Assembly (NCBI RefSeq): GCF_964204645.1 | Contig: NC_134029.1 | Span: 19,488,450 to 19,552,449 of the forward strand | Source: Tubulanus polymorphus | Taxonomy: Eukaryota > Nemertea > Palaeonemertea > Tubulaniformes > Tubulanidae | Direction: 5' to 3' | DNA length: 64,000 nt | In this document: in pieces, positions 1 to 12,961 of the stretch | How the letters are laid out: the number at the start of each line of letters is the position of its first letter | Numbering within the stretch: position 1 is the stretch's first letter | Notes under the pieces: model-generated | Seen by the model: only the letters and a program-made list of their open reading frames with translations | Databases searched by the model: none | Told to the model about the DNA's origin: nothing | Translations under genes and position numbers: made by a program

Positions 1-648
1 TGCAACATTTCATGCGCGTAACATTTCTGGTTATTGGTTAGTTATTTCCAAGCAGTTTTGTTAAACGATTCGATAACAATCAACGGCGTTTTTAACGCGA
101 CGCCTAACACGGGTATTATCTTTTTTCCGTGAAATTTGAGAGGCCCTTCGAAGCGAAGTGATGTCTTCAACGATCTTAAACGGCACATCGTGAGTTTAAG
201 ATGTGAGAATCAGTTCGGAAAGGGTAAAATATTTAGATTCCTCGAAAGATTTGCAGGATTATAAAACGGATCATTAAAACGACAGAATGTTAACGACATA
301 AATAAAATCACGAGTTATATGTTAGAACTTATGGACTTTCTCGAATGAGCCGAAACCAGGCGAGCGAGAACTAGTGTTTTTGAGTCATTTTGAAATTCAC
401 AACGGATTCGATTAAAAGCGGCAACGTACCCTATGAATAATTGAGTGTGAAGTTATTTTTCTTATAACCGCGCATGGCGTCGAAATGGATGTGCCGATGT
501 TTTATTCATGAGGATCTGGAAATCCGGGTCGTTCGTTCATAAGAAATGCATTGTGTATTTCAAATCGATAACGAGAGATATTTATTTGAATACAAAAAAA
601 ATAACGCGGATTCATTCATGGATGTGGCAAACTGGCAAACGGATTTGT
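1..648. other. Single-copy sequence, no gene seen
   Basis: CpG-containing, AT-rich sequence with no long open frame on either strand, no RNA gene and no repeat shared with the rest of the window. It ends where the first family A element begins. Confidence 0.5.
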
Positions 649-1037
649 TTGACGCCGTAGAAACCGTTACTATAATGTTTATATACATTGATACCTAGTA
701 TGCGTTATAATATGAGGGGTTCGTCATCAATATTGGCGTTTCAAAATAATAATTACAATTGCGTGAATTTTGGCATTTATTTTGTAACTAAATATATTTC
801 ATAACTCTTATTCTATTTTTGATAAATTTTGACTATCATTATTCAGAGGATGTGTGCTACGTCATCAGTATATCGGGGTTAGACTGGTTGCCGGTCAATT
901 CAATTCAATTATTGACCATAAATGCAAATCTAAAATAACTTTATTGATCATTGACCTTACATGTGTATATCATTAATATCATCTTTTCTATTGTCGACAA
1001 TATAAAGAAATATTTGTGTTGTTTCTAAAGGCGTCAA
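649..1037 (+). mobile_element. Family A non-autonomous DNA element, copy 1
   Basis: The element starts TTGACGCC and ends GGCGTCAA, an 8-bp terminal inverted repeat. Four other copies in the window share its internal order: a start like GACGCCGTAAAAACCG, then TACGTCATCA next to a TATTGG box, a GAATTTTGGC box, a second TACGTCATCA, GACTGGTTGCCGGTCAATTC, and TGTCGACAATAT near the end. No coding frame is present, so it is a MITE-like passenger element moved by an enzyme encoded elsewhere. In this copy the first TACGTCATCA box is shortened to TTCGTCATCA. I could not see a clear target-site duplication and cannot assign a transposase superfamily. Confidence 0.8.
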
Positions 1038-2279
1038 TAAACTTTCAAGTTTATAGTTTTCTTGTAATTCTTCTAGTGTAGATTTGTATCACGCAAGCCC
1101 ACATCACACACCTACACACACATGGTTAGTTGTCTTCTGTCCGCTATTTCTTAATATGAATTATTTATCCCCCGGAGCACACACACCGAGATCTTTATTG
1201 TTTTACGTTTTCGCGAAGTTGACAGAATCTGTGCGTTCCCAGCATCTCCTCGCGCCGAAGCCATTAGAGGAGCCTTTGTTTACTTTATTGACCACTATCA
1301 GGCAGACGCATTTCGAAGTTCATCCATTTCCGGAATTGTTTTCTCCGCATCCCCGCTAGCTTAGTGTTCGTATATATACGCGCAAAAAGTATTGTCATAA
1401 AGCAGTATATGCATCATACTATGTCAATGGCGCCTTAACTAATGTATTTTCTCCGTATCAGACAAATGCGAAACCTTGAATATATATTTGTATCCGTTGA
1501 AATTAATCCACAGCGAAGGTGATATTACTCAATTTGTCTAATTGAATTGGTTTGCGTTACAGGCGTGGTATTGATTGCACGATGCATTGTTTCACAAATA
1601 GGGATGGTACTGACTGTTCATATGATAGAAAAGTCATTAACACTGGAGATAGCTGGCGATCGTATGGTTGTACTAGGACATCACGATACCAGAGGACTCA
1701 TACAATTTCAAAAGTGTGATCATTCAACCGCCCATTTTCTTAAACCATGAACGTATCGGGACCATAGCCACGTCCATGTCCCAAATGGTTCATCGCCAAT
1801 GCCATTTTTCATGCCGTCAAGCTTTTGAATATTACTATGCTATGATAAGAAATAATGAGGAATTATGTAATTAGGAATTATGAACATATAGTAAATGAAG
1901 AATATAGCGATCCACTGTGTCATAATTTACAATACATGTTTGTATTATTTCGTTGAAGTATATGCCATCGTCGTATATTACCAGATCGTCTGGTGATCCA
2001 AACTAACACCATATATCTAACACATCGGCGTGGCGTTAATATTCCGCATGAACGGCAGCTGACAGGAATGCGATTTCGGTTCTCTGAAGACTGCAAAAAT
2101 CATTATACAATAATTCATTGATATAAGCTGGCGTTAGAATGGATATGCAAGAATTTTTCCCAAATGCGACCTCTCCCAGCAACATACGTACTACGGACCA
2201 TGATTATCGATGGACAATATTCGACCGTCTGGCAACGACACGGGGTAGAGATTCCAACCTATGATATCCAAATCCAGAG
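1038..2279. other. Single-copy sequence, no gene seen
   Basis: Open frames of 91 and 67 codons occur (1084-1359 and 1547-1750), but neither resembles a known protein and both fit chance. CCAGATCGTCTGG near 1980 is a small perfect hairpin. No repeat family of the window is present. Confidence 0.4.
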
Positions 2280-2515
2280 CAGGGGCGGATGTAGGGTCTG
2301 AGTCGGAGAGGGGTGCACCTCCGAAATATAAGGGCATCACGAAAGAAAGCTCATCGGGAAAAATAAACTCATTTTTGAAAATACAAGCTTATGAATTTAA
2401 GCTTTGTCATCAGTTTAATATATTTAACTTTGCCAAAGAATCCTGGGCAACTTGACACTTTTAGGGGTGTGCACCTACTGAGATGATCCATAAGCTATCA
2501 GGTTCGGATCCCCTG
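2280..2515 (+). mobile_element. hAT-like non-autonomous element
   Basis: The left end reads CAGGGGCGGATGTAGGG and the right end reads GGATCCCCTG, so short imperfect inverted ends (CAGGGG / CCCCTG) bound about 236 bp. The CAG-N-GGCGGAT start is typical of hAT-superfamily elements. The inside is AT-rich and non-coding: a 64-codon frame at 2261-2455 crosses the left boundary and is not credible. GGGGTGCACC (2310-2319) and GGGGTGTGCACC (2464-2475) sit near the two ends. The flanking 8-mers do not match, so the target-site duplication is lost or the boundaries are slightly wrong. Confidence 0.5.
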
Positions 2516-5500
2516 CTCACGAGAGGTTGCGGGTCGATTGGAGTTTTACTGAACGTGGTTCAGATATCCGAAACAGTTTTCGCGTGGCATTCGGGTGCTT
2601 TATAGAATTTGCTCGTTTTGAAACTTAATTGATTTATGAAACGTCACCGCAATTCACGATGAGATAGTTCAACGTCGTATGATAGATACCGAACCGAATT
2701 TGTTTCGATTTAGATATCCATTCGTTCTTATCTTTAGTGCAGATATAAGATATCCGTCTCGATTTATTACAATCGTTTTTAGAATTCAAAACAAAAATAG
2801 ATCGGACCGATTTCGACGCTAAAATCGATACATCTCAATTTGATTGAATTTCACTCCTCTATATCGTCTCGTATTCAAGAAGAATGCGATACCCGATCGA
2901 TGATAACACCCCCCTGAGGAAAAAATTCCGATTGTTCACCGAAACTAAAGATTTATTGAAATATTTCGTTCGTTCGTCGCTGGGAACTCGCAAACATAAC
3001 CGACGGAATATTCACGACACGTATGTATAGTCGGAATGGTTATGATTCAAACGGCCAAACTGGATTTGGGGCTTCGCGTATTCGGAATGACTTAATTTCA
3101 TTTATTATGCCATCTTCCGACGACTTATGACGAAATAAATGGCATATTTCTCTTGGTATTAAAACAACCTAAGGCGTCGTGTCGCTGTAAAATTGAATTT
3201 TCCGTCAAGATTCGAAGGTGAGTACCGGTTCGTCTGCGGCGTTGGCGCGCGATCAATAAAATCCAAATATCCATGTCAATTTGCCGGTGGATTGTGTCCC
3301 GTAGGGCAGATGGAAATGTCGTTTCGCTGATAATGTCAACAAGCGTTGATTTCTGGAGGAAACTCGAGATAAATTTCATATTTGCCGCAAAAAATCTATA
3401 CGTTTATTTCCGATTACTGTTGCGGCGAATTTTCGCGCCGACTTAGATTTATTGGATAGGTGCTTTTGGTGATCTTAATTTTTACGAATTTCATTACATT
3501 CATTTGAATTTATGGCCAACGGTAAACCATACTATTGCCTATATTATCCATATAACCATTTCATACGCAACTGGTGAACGTGAGCCTGTCTTCTGGCCAA
3601 TGCTGCCTAAATCAACGCTGGAAGTGGTGATAATTTCTCTCATTTCCTGACGTTGATGACCAATCATCAGCCCCGCACCAAACGCGACGAGCCACTACTG
3701 GGTCTACCGCATGGTGTAATCGGTCAACGTCGCCGCGAGCCGCTATACTTCGACAACGTTAAATCGATAAGGCGGAATCTTTCGAGTGTGATTTACTTTG
3801 AAACATTCCTGTCGGGACGACGCTGTTGACGACTGTGGCACAGGAGACTGTACCCAAAACACGATTGATTCGTATACGCTAGCTGAGAGCCATTTGACAA
3901 CTATAACATCTTAATGCCATCGTCATATAGTAAATAATTCACCAGCATGTTGACACTCGCTATCTCATAGACTGATTTCCGTCAGATTTCCTGGGTAGTA
4001 CTGGTTCTCCTTAACCTGACAATTCCGTTCTCTTTTTCATTGTTAACGCCAGTTCAACATCCGTAACACACTTGACTTAATAATAAAAAATTGATTCTTT
4101 TTCGGCTGAGAGTTCAACGCAGTGTGTTTCCAAAAAGGAACCCCTGAATAAGATAGTTACACTAGTAGAATATCCGTTTTCGACGGGTTGGTTGACGGGG
4201 AGACATAAACACATCAGCGTTACAGAAATAAGAAGAATAGGTGGTGACTTCCTCACTGGTAGGCTATGGGCTAGTTCACTAATTTCCTAGCAGAGGGAGA
4301 CATCTTCCAAAATGGCTGATGATGTTTTGTATTTCATTTTGTTACGATTTTCTTTTACTCAATCTAATGCCTCCTCGTATATTCACATTTTGAACTATAC
4401 TAAAAACCTTCCAAAAGTTATTTAGGACCAAGAAATTGTCACATCAACACGAGCTGACCCCGTGATGACGTGTCCTCGAAAAAACTTCCAACCAATTTAC
4501 ATAGTTATCTAGATTAGGAAGAATGTCGTCAGTCTAATACAAATCTTGTGCTCACTGGCATAGAATTAGTGGTTGGGAAAATACGTACAAGCCGGCTGGA
4601 AATTCTACTTCGTATTGTCTATATATCGGGAAGTGATCGCTGATTGAATCCTTAGTTTTGGATCCTATTTCACCGTAGAACGCTCGTCTTTGGAGAAATG
4701 GATGATTAAACATTTTAATCGCTACGTCGAAAAGTTATGAAATCACATAATGTCTCAGATTGCCGTATGGTTTATCCACCGATATTGATTCATGACTGTT
4801 TGAGATAATCTTCGAGGGTATTTTTCATTATCCGCAATTCGAGGATAACGAGGCCACGTAACGTTCGAGGCCATGCGTCTGTGGGAATCAACTACAGTTA
4901 ATCCAGCCGCCAATAGGCCTAATCCATAGATTCAAACTTAGAACTTCACACAATACTGCGAGCCATTTGAACTCGAATATCATGTAAAGTTCATTTGAAG
5001 TTTGTTACGTAGATGTCCATTCTTTATAAAGGAAAACCATCGTATCGCAGAGAATCGGCAAGTTGGATGAAATGAAGCGATACTTCACAACGATCGATGT
5101 CAATGTTTACGACGCGACCACAAATGAGTGGAAATCCAATTTTGAGTAGGCCTACATTAAAATAGAAAAGTAATCAAAAGCTTTTTTGTCATTTCGTTCA
5201 TTCTTACCACCCTAAGGTTTCATCGGGGCATTAGACTGATTCGGTTTCTCCCGTGGGCAGACCTATACTGCTCTTTCAATGGTTTTAGCTTTCTTTCTCC
5301 GGATGCCCCGCACCTTTGATCGAGCTGCTTTCTGTCAAAGGTTAATGAAACCCCGTCGCCGAAAGATGAAAGTCGTTAATCAGGAAAAAGGATTTCTTAT
5401 ACGCATCTAAGTTTCGCATAGATCGACGAACTATTAATGAGCACCGAAAGTCGATATTTGTCTTTGTAATTCGACAAAGTTGTCATAACTAAGGCGATGG

Positions 5501-6408
5501 AATGTGGTGATTTTTTATCATTAATTATCGAAACCTCATTAGTCGAGATAAGCGTGTGGCATTATGGCCGATCAGTTCATAATGTAATTCCATGTCCATA
5601 AAAAACGTATCACACTTTTGGAAATAGCTGTCATTATGTGGCTTTCAGTGCCATAGATTTTTTGCACACCTTCTCTCACTCTCTCTCTCTCAATTTCCCC
5701 TTGTTCTGACCTTGCGATAGAACTTTTTGCATAAGAAGTATTTCGATGTTCTCGTGTCATTGCTTTTGCACGTTACCTACAGTATCGGTCATCGACCCGT
5801 TGTTGGCTATCTTTTCCTAGGTTTTTTTTACGGTCGTCTGCCAACGATGGAGTCGAAACGGAAAATTCTTTCGATCGGAGATAACGTAACCGAAAAAAAC
5901 AGGACTGGTATATCGTACGATGGACCAGACGAACACAGATATTTCGAAGACGATGGATAATGTTGTTTGCTGGAACAACATTCACATCTGATTCACCGCA
6001 TCAGATAGTCTTCGACTATGTCTTCATTTTGTTGTTGCACTCTCGTCGGATTCGCCGTCGCATTCGCGACATTAATCATGCATCAGTAATAAAACTTGAT
6101 CTCTCGAAGGTACGGCGCCGCGTATGCAGATGGTTATAAGTGCACCGACCATGCGCCGGTTATGCATGTACTATCCCATACGCGATAGACGGAATAAAAA
6201 TTGTTTTCGTACTAGAAAACGTCTCGATAAAAAGCTTACCGAGGGTTATAGGGCTTCGTCCTGAAATCTTATTTTGCCTTTTTCTGTTTCGCTATAACGC
6301 ATCATAAAAGGAAATCGTTTTTACCTTGTGAATTAATTAATCAATGCTTTTCGGTCGATTGTCGAACCTCCGAGGTTATCGGAGAAAAAAGTCAATATGC
6401 CTTATGGC
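2516..6408. other. Single-copy sequence, no gene seen
   Basis: A long unique stretch. Open frames stay under 85 codons (for example 3125-3379 and 5727-5960) and match nothing I know. A convergent pair of TCF/LEF-type motifs lies at 5313-5341. There is no repeat shared with the rest of the window. Confidence 0.4.
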
Positions 6409-6409
6409 C

Positions 6410-6527
6410 CCATAGTACGCCTGATGATGGCTAATAGCATTTAGCCGAAACGTTGCTCGAAATATAATCATTTTAATAATAGAACTTTTCATTTTTGGCT
6501 GATTTTATTGTGGGATTTTTCTCGTCA
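6410..6527 (+). repeat. Foldback family B, single arm with hammerhead-like core
   Basis: This is one arm of the family that forms a full inverted repeat at 23890-24102. CTGATGA (6421-6427) is followed by one T, the stem GGCTAA (6429-6434), a 6-nt loop, the stem partner TTAGCC (6441-6446) and GAAAC (6447-6451). The arm then runs through ATAATCATTTTAATAATAG and CTTTTCATTTTTGGCTG to the end motif TTATTGTGGGATTTTTC. That end motif is shared with the foldbacks at 12962-13110 and 17444-17660. The core resembles a hammerhead ribozyme except for the extra T. A single arm may mean 5' truncation, as retroelement copies often show. Confidence 0.75.
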
Positions 6528-8280
6528 TAGCCCCATTTCACAACCGATATCTTTCTCCTAGATTTGCCTGATAAACTAATTTGACGAAGAAATTAAATCA
6601 ATATTAAGCATATAAAACTGATTTCACAAGGGTGTTAAATCGATTCAGGAGCGGCATTTTCCTCAACCAACCTCTAAGTTTAATTAGAATTTGATCTAGT
6701 TTCCCAAAACAAAACAGTAGCCATCGTTATTGGCTATAAAACTACGCGGAACCTCGCAACTTTTTTTTTTCTCAAATAGATAAATCCTCGTGATTAATCT
6801 ATCATACTGACAATTACTTTATTTATCAGTTAATGAGTTGTTACTTGTTTATGATTCAATCGACTTGATGCGGGAAGAATTTGGCAGCCGTGTGCACGAC
6901 GCATGTACAATCGCTTTTCTTCGTCTTTCGGTCAGGGAAAAATTGGATAGATTCTTTCCATTCATAGACTTAGTTAATTACATCGTCTCTCGAAAAAGAT
7001 TAGTATCCGCGTAATCAGCCACTTTATCTTCATATTGACTGGAATTGTGCGTCGATGGCGCTCGTCGCTGGCGAAAAGCGAAATTGAGATGGAGCGAGTA
7101 TGGATTTTATGGATCGACCAGAGGCGGATATCTAGTCGTTCAGTCTAATTAGAAGCGGCGAGAAAACGACTTATAAATACTTGTCGCTGTTTGTCGAAAT
7201 GCGATCCGGCCGATAATCGATATTTGGGGTGGAAAACTTTTCTTTTTTTTGATCGTCCCCTCCCCTCGGAAGAACAGAAATGTCTCGGCCAACGATAGCC
7301 GCCCGAAGGCATGGATGACACCGATGATTGATATTGGAATTTCATCGTTTAGCTATTTTTGTTTCAAACGCATCTGGGATATCTTTAGAATGAAAAGTCA
7401 CCCCGTCATTTCTACCGCGGTATTACTGGTAATTTCGTAACGATGATAATAATGATTTATTTCCACAATGGATAACAACCTGAAGAGATCTACAATCTAC
7501 AACGTAAAGAGATCTACAAAAATATACGAAACATGCGACTTCGATTATTTCATTTTCGCCCAGAAATACATTGAAAAACCTTGTTCCTTCGATGACAAAT
7601 TTCAATTCTATGATATCTGAAAAGGTCCATTGTACTGATCTCAAAATACCATTTTTCGTAGATCTCAACTGACTCCGTCATGACCAGGCAGTTTGAATCC
7701 CCTGTTTCGCCCCCAGGTACAGGTGTGCTGATTTTGTAAAGGACACCGAATAAAACCTATCAAATAAGAGGGGCAATCCCTTTGAAATAGCATCAATGAG
7801 CAATGATCGATTAAACGAAAATGAATTATTCAATTTTTGTCCTAACTACTCGGATGCTGCAGCGGTGCCACTTCAGGCGTATTTTATTCTTCTAAATATG
7901 TTTCAATTCCCTAATTACCGAAGTAATCCGATATACCTTAGCTAAAGATCATAGTGCGTATACCCTGCATATATTCATAATTATGTGGAAGTTTCTATCG
8001 ACTGAGAAATTGATTAAACCTTCACCTCGTGAATGTTTAAAAGTATAGATATCAATAACTCCCGTGTTTTAAAAGCTCTGCAAACATCCTGGGGAATTTT
8101 GTATTGTTATATGCTGTTCGTTCTATTGCGCTTTGGATTATGTTTCTCAATTTCTATATCGACGAACGCGCGGAAGAACTTTTTACAGGTGAACGCAGCG
8201 ATATAAAGCCCGTTTTCTATGAAGATGCATAACCCTTCACAATAGACACAATCATAATATATGTGATGTTTTGACGATTT
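6528..8280. other. Single-copy sequence, no gene seen
   Basis: There is no credible coding frame. A GATAATAATGATTTATTT string near 7443 resembles the 3' tails of short retroelements, and AAGAGATCTAC occurs twice just after it (about 7483 and 7507). A CAGAGGCGGAT at about 7120 resembles a hAT end but has no partner. Confidence 0.4.
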
Positions 8281-8950
8281 TGACTCAAGTTTAGCTGATA
8301 CTGGTACTTTTTGTGAGAGTAACGGTTTCGTCAACTAAGGGGTTATTGATCCAAATCCAAAGTAGTGGTGGAGTCCACTGCCCCTCGCCCTCAGAAATTA
8401 GGGGACAGAATACCGTAACTGTAACGACTTGAGTGGCCTTCCGCGAGGCGTTTAAGAATCGACAGTTTTTGTCTACGTTTTCGCATATTTGACATAAATT
8501 GTCTATTCTCAGCGGTCGCGGATAGATAGGATGGTATTGGCGATGTGTTGCCGCGGCCCCTCCTGGGAAGAAAAGTTGCCGCTTACAGCTGCTGCTATTC
8601 CTGTTTGCCACAAGTTGTAATGAGACATGCGTCGGCGTCTTCTGTCTTCGCCGGGGAGAATTTCAACAAAACTGCGGCACTCTCTCGGCGATCGATGATT
8701 ACTCGCTTGTATATACGAGCTAGGGTAAATACGCGAAAAGAACTCGCGCAATTATTGCTGGGATATTCTATCTCATCTTTGATTGCGCGCGGAGGACGGA
8801 CTCGTTCTATATCCCCGATGTTGATCCGAATCGAATCGACATCATATTGTATTATCTTACCCGGATGGTCGTGTCGTTCTATACGAAAACATTCGACGAC
8901 GTTGCTGAATTTTTGCTGCCGTTTGATTTCCTCGCTACGCAAATAGAGGG
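8281..8950. other. CpG-rich block open on both strands; coding status unclear
   Basis: Open frames overlap on both strands: 8545-8946 (+, 133 codons), 8595-8942 (-, 115 codons) and 8291-8611 (-, 106 codons). The composition is richer in CG than the surroundings, which lowers stop-codon frequency in all frames. None of the translations resembles a protein I know, and I see no convincing splice pair. It could be a CpG-rich regulatory element or contain an exon, but overlapping frames on both strands argue for a composition effect. Confidence 0.2.
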
Positions 8951-10410
8951 GATCAATGGTCTAGATCAAAACAAAGTAAATATACGGTTGCCATTACGTT
9001 TTTAGCCTCGGCGGTTTCCATTGATAACTTAAGTGAGTTAAAACGTACGAACCGAATCTTTGGATGTGCGTAGGCGCGGGTTCGATCGTGTCAAAGTGTA
9101 TACGCTATTTTTCTGTTACCGAGAATATGCGTTTTCGTCTTTGACATTGGCGGAACAGAATCCAAGTACTACAGTTACCCCGATCACAATTCTCATTTCC
9201 CTTTTGAATATTTCATTGTGAAGAAAAATTTCCAGCATCAAAGTAAGCTTTGAAATGAGACAAGGAATGCACGCATCCGGCGAGGCGCACCTGTCTTTCT
9301 CAATGTAATAACGGCAGGGGATTTCCAGGTTTTTTCTCGTATTTGCCACCGAACGCGTTACTGAAGTTCTTGAAAACGCTGTTTAGCTGATATTCGCTAT
9401 AAAACTATGCAAGCCTATTCCGTCTGCGAGCGAGCGAAATGCCGCCGTGAAATTCGATGCATATCAATATCGGCATCTTTGAGGTCGAGGCAGTTTGATG
9501 CTCTTGCAATCATTATCTAACTTGCCAAAAAGAATTATAATCTTATTTCAGACATGATAAATCATAAGACGGGCGGCTTAAGAATAAGCTGGTCTATTTT
9601 CTCGGCGACCGAGAAGGCTCGTCATATACCGCCACCCGTTTTTCGATTTTGAGTATGTAGCATATTTTGAAATTTGGCTTAAGGCAAAATTGGCGTGGAC
9701 TTCGACATAATCTGTAGTTGATGATAAAATCTCATAATCATTATGTTATATCTTTCGTATTTACTCTCAGGAATTTCTCGTTGCGATTCTAGTTACTAAC
9801 GTTCGCTGGTTTGGAGACGTACGATATCGTTAGATTAATCGTAGCATCTTTTTATTTGCCCATTACGACTCATATTGTGCATTAAGGCTGATAGCACACG
9901 GACCTCGTGGGGTAGATGTTGATATCGCTGAAACATGTTGTACTTCTTTTCTCTATTTCGGACGACTTTTGTGTTCAGTATACAAACATTCTCTGGACTC
10001 AATCACACATTTTTATCCGACGTTCGAATGGAGGTTTTCAATCTTCGACCGCGCGCGACGTCGATGATTAAAACGGGCGGCGAACTCGAGATGAACTGAA
10101 TTTCGCGATATATCTACAACTGCGATTGTTTGCCCGCAGTTCCGGCTTAAAAGGTTTCTGTAGTGGTGCTGTTTTATGCATTAAATCAACGTCTGACAAT
10201 CCGCGGGGACGTTTAAGACAATTCCCGCAGGTATTAACTCGCAGTTGCGTACACTGCATAGCGGTTGTGCGTGTGTTTGTTCTTGTATTAACGCGCGTAG
10301 AAAAACCAGGAGGCCTCGGCACATTCACCGGTTTTTACCCCTATATCCGGCGCTGCTTACCTGGATTCCGAGGTTGACAATTCCCCCGCTTTCATGAAAT
10401 GTTTTTGTTT
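8951..10410. other. Single-copy sequence, no gene seen
   Basis: Moderately CpG-rich sequence with only short open frames (up to 86 codons, overlapping on both strands around 10068-10377). No RNA gene or shared repeat was seen. Confidence 0.4.
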
Positions 10411-10956
10411 TTGATGCCGTGAAAACTGTTAAAATAATGTTTTACATATTGATAACTATTATGTATGCGCGTTGGGTTCTGTGTGAGTCGATGTGCACTA
10501 CGTCATCAGTAGGCCTATTGGTGTTACGAAATTACAATAGCCATTGCGAAAATGGGCGTTTATTTCTTAATCGATTAAATTCTATTGTAATTGATTAGAT
10601 TCTACGACTCTGGACCCAGTTCCACAGTTATGAGTTACAGTTAACTCTGAGTTAGAATTAGTTCATTTTAAATGAGTTAACTCTGAGTTAAATCTTAACT
10701 CAGAACTGTGGAACTGGACCCTGTATTTCTATTTAATGAAATTTCATAATTTTCATAATGAATTAGAATATTGTGAGTGGATGTGCACTACGTCATCGAA
10801 ATTGGAGCTAGACTGGTTTCCGGCCAATTAGATCCAATTCGATATATTCACATTCAACTTTATCAATCCTTAATATTTTTTATCTATATCATAAATATAC
10901 CCTTCTCTGTCGACAATATTAAGCAAATGTGTATATGTTATTTTTCATGGCGTCAT
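10411..10956 (+). mobile_element. Family A non-autonomous DNA element, copy 2, carrying a nested insertion
   Basis: The ends are TTGATGCC and GGCGTCAT, degenerate versions of the family A inverted repeat. The two TGCACTACGTCATC boxes are near 10494 and 10783, and TGTCGACAATATTAAGC lies near the right end. The copy is longer than copy 1 partly because a palindromic element (10611-10722) sits inside it. The middle is more diverged than in the other copies. It contains no coding frame. Confidence 0.75.
10611..10722. mobile_element. Palindromic MITE nested in family A copy 2
   Basis: The arms are near-perfect inverted repeats: the left reads CCAGTTCCACAGTTATGAG and the right end reads CTCAGAACTGTGGAACTGG. 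GAGTTAACTC-type boxes lie towards the centre around ATTAGTTCATTTT. The whole unit is 112 bp and could form one long hairpin. A diverged second copy lies at 18715-18820. Its position inside copy 2 shows it inserted after that element did. Confidence 0.8.
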
Positions 10957-12961
10957 CAGGTTCTTGTTTAGATAGTATTCAGTGTCAGTCGTTGCTATAT
11001 TTTAGGTATGGCATGTTTTACGGGAATCTTCGAATGGTGACTCAAATGAAGACTCGTTAAAACAGCTATCGTTCCATTTTAACTGTCATCTTAAATGAAA
11101 CGCACTTTTCCTCGGGTATAGAAGATTACCATTGGCACCGTCTGCAACACTGCGACGCTTTTTCGATTCGCTGTCGTTTCGACTTAACATCCAGTATTTC
11201 TCGACGTGTCAACATCCTGCGTTCATTGATTTCACCACCACACACGCGGACTCTAACGGTTGTCGGCTCTCCTTGCGCGAGCGAGTTCACTTTTTCTCTC
11301 GCCCACTCTCTCAATCTCCCGCGCGCTCATAATACCCCCGGACTGTTCATTGATAGAAAAATACTCTTCATCCCCGCCGTGTGTTCCGCTACCGCGCGAG
11401 AAAGCCTGTCAGTTGAAATGTTCACGGCGAGTGCTGATATAGTACGCGAATCTCGCTCCGAGGTCTCCGTTACCGAATCATTAGTAATAATCACTTGTTC
11501 GAGGCATTTTTAATGGGGACGGCTATGAAGGAAAAACGGTCTCCTGTCCTCGTTCTTTCGGATCGATAACGTGGTTTATATACGGTAGTATATAGATGAT
11601 GCGCGTATATCGACCAAAGCAAACCAATGAACCCTTGATTCCTTTCGTTATTCATGAAACTTTTTGATAGAATGTCGTATATTTTACAGAATTATATGCT
11701 TGTTTAAAGCCTATCAGAGCGATGGATTTACGAGCTTATGAATTCATATCTACGATGCATCCGATTTCGTATCGATCCTATCAGACTTACGGTGTCAATA
11801 AACCGAATAAACTTATTGGAAACATGACGACATTACACGGCCGATCAGCCCCACATATTTATTGATGACACTCCGATATAGTTAATGCGCGTATCGGCGT
11901 TTGTATTTACGTCGAGTTCAAATAGATATCCTCCAGGTTTCGGCAGTTCCCAACTCCCCATATGCCGCCGAATTGGCAGGTAATGAACTAGATCATCGTA
12001 AAAACCTTGCCTCGCTATACGAGGCCATCATTAAAAAGGCTGCTTTCCGAACAGAAATTTCGAAAATAATGACTCGCGGTTTCCGCCACGGTGACGATAT
12101 TCGTTCGAATGCCTGTCATGTTTAATCTGCGAGAGCATGCAGTAATTTAGATGATTTTGTTGTTGAAACCTATAAAGTATTCATTCCGAACGGCTCTCCC
12201 TTGACTTCTAAATAGTTTTTTTTTCTCATTCTTCGGCGCATTGTCAAGGTTTTTTTTCCTTAATTCAGCGTGCGTTTGTGTGTAGTATCAAGGCAAATTG
12301 AATTATTCAGCCTCGGGTATAAAACAAATTTAAGTTTTAAATGGAGCTCGTAGATTTTTGGGACCGCCATATTGTAATGGAATGGGTATTGATGCTGTTT
12401 TTATATTTACGGTTCATCCGACATCCTTATAGATTGGCTATGTTCCGATTACGATTGGCTCAAAAATGTCCTCCGCCAAATCGAACCTCTGGTTGATTAC
12501 GCACGGTGAATGAAATATCACGACAGAGAAGGAACGTTTCAATCGATCAGTCGCTGCTTACAGTTGACTAGAATTTCAATATGTCCTTTTACGATCATGT
12601 CGAAGCAAGCAATTGCATTTAGACGAATTTAAACTGCACCGACAGCCGACATAGTTGATTGCTAAACTACCAATTGCTATACATCAGCGCGCTCTCGATA
12701 AATGAATAGATGAACAAATTCACCTTTGCATTTCAAAAATAACATTGAACGATAAAGAAATTTACAAGGTTTCGTCTGGATCTTTTACATTATCGGGCAA
12801 TGATGAAATACAGGCGAACCCGAGAAGGCGAAGAACAACTCTCTTTTTTACTTGCTAGTAAATCGCTCCATTGTTGTATTTCCGGAAAGAACGTTAAAAC
12901 GTGGATGCAAAGTCACGATTGATTAAACACTATATCCGTGTTGAAGCTAAGTAGATAGAAA
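10957..12961. other. Single-copy sequence, no gene seen
   Basis: Around 11126-11513 there are four short frames overlapping on both strands in a CT-rich, CpG-rich segment; none is recognisable. GATTGGCT occurs twice (12432-12439 and 12453-12460), giving paired inverted CCAAT boxes. No RNA gene or shared repeat was seen. Confidence 0.4.

Noticed and set aside
2497-2512. B-box-like GGTTCGGATCC suggesting a tRNA-derived SINE
   Set aside because: It coincides with the right end of the hAT-like element and lacks an A box.
7120-7131. CAGAGGCGGAT as a hAT element
   Set aside because: A single end with no inverted partner.
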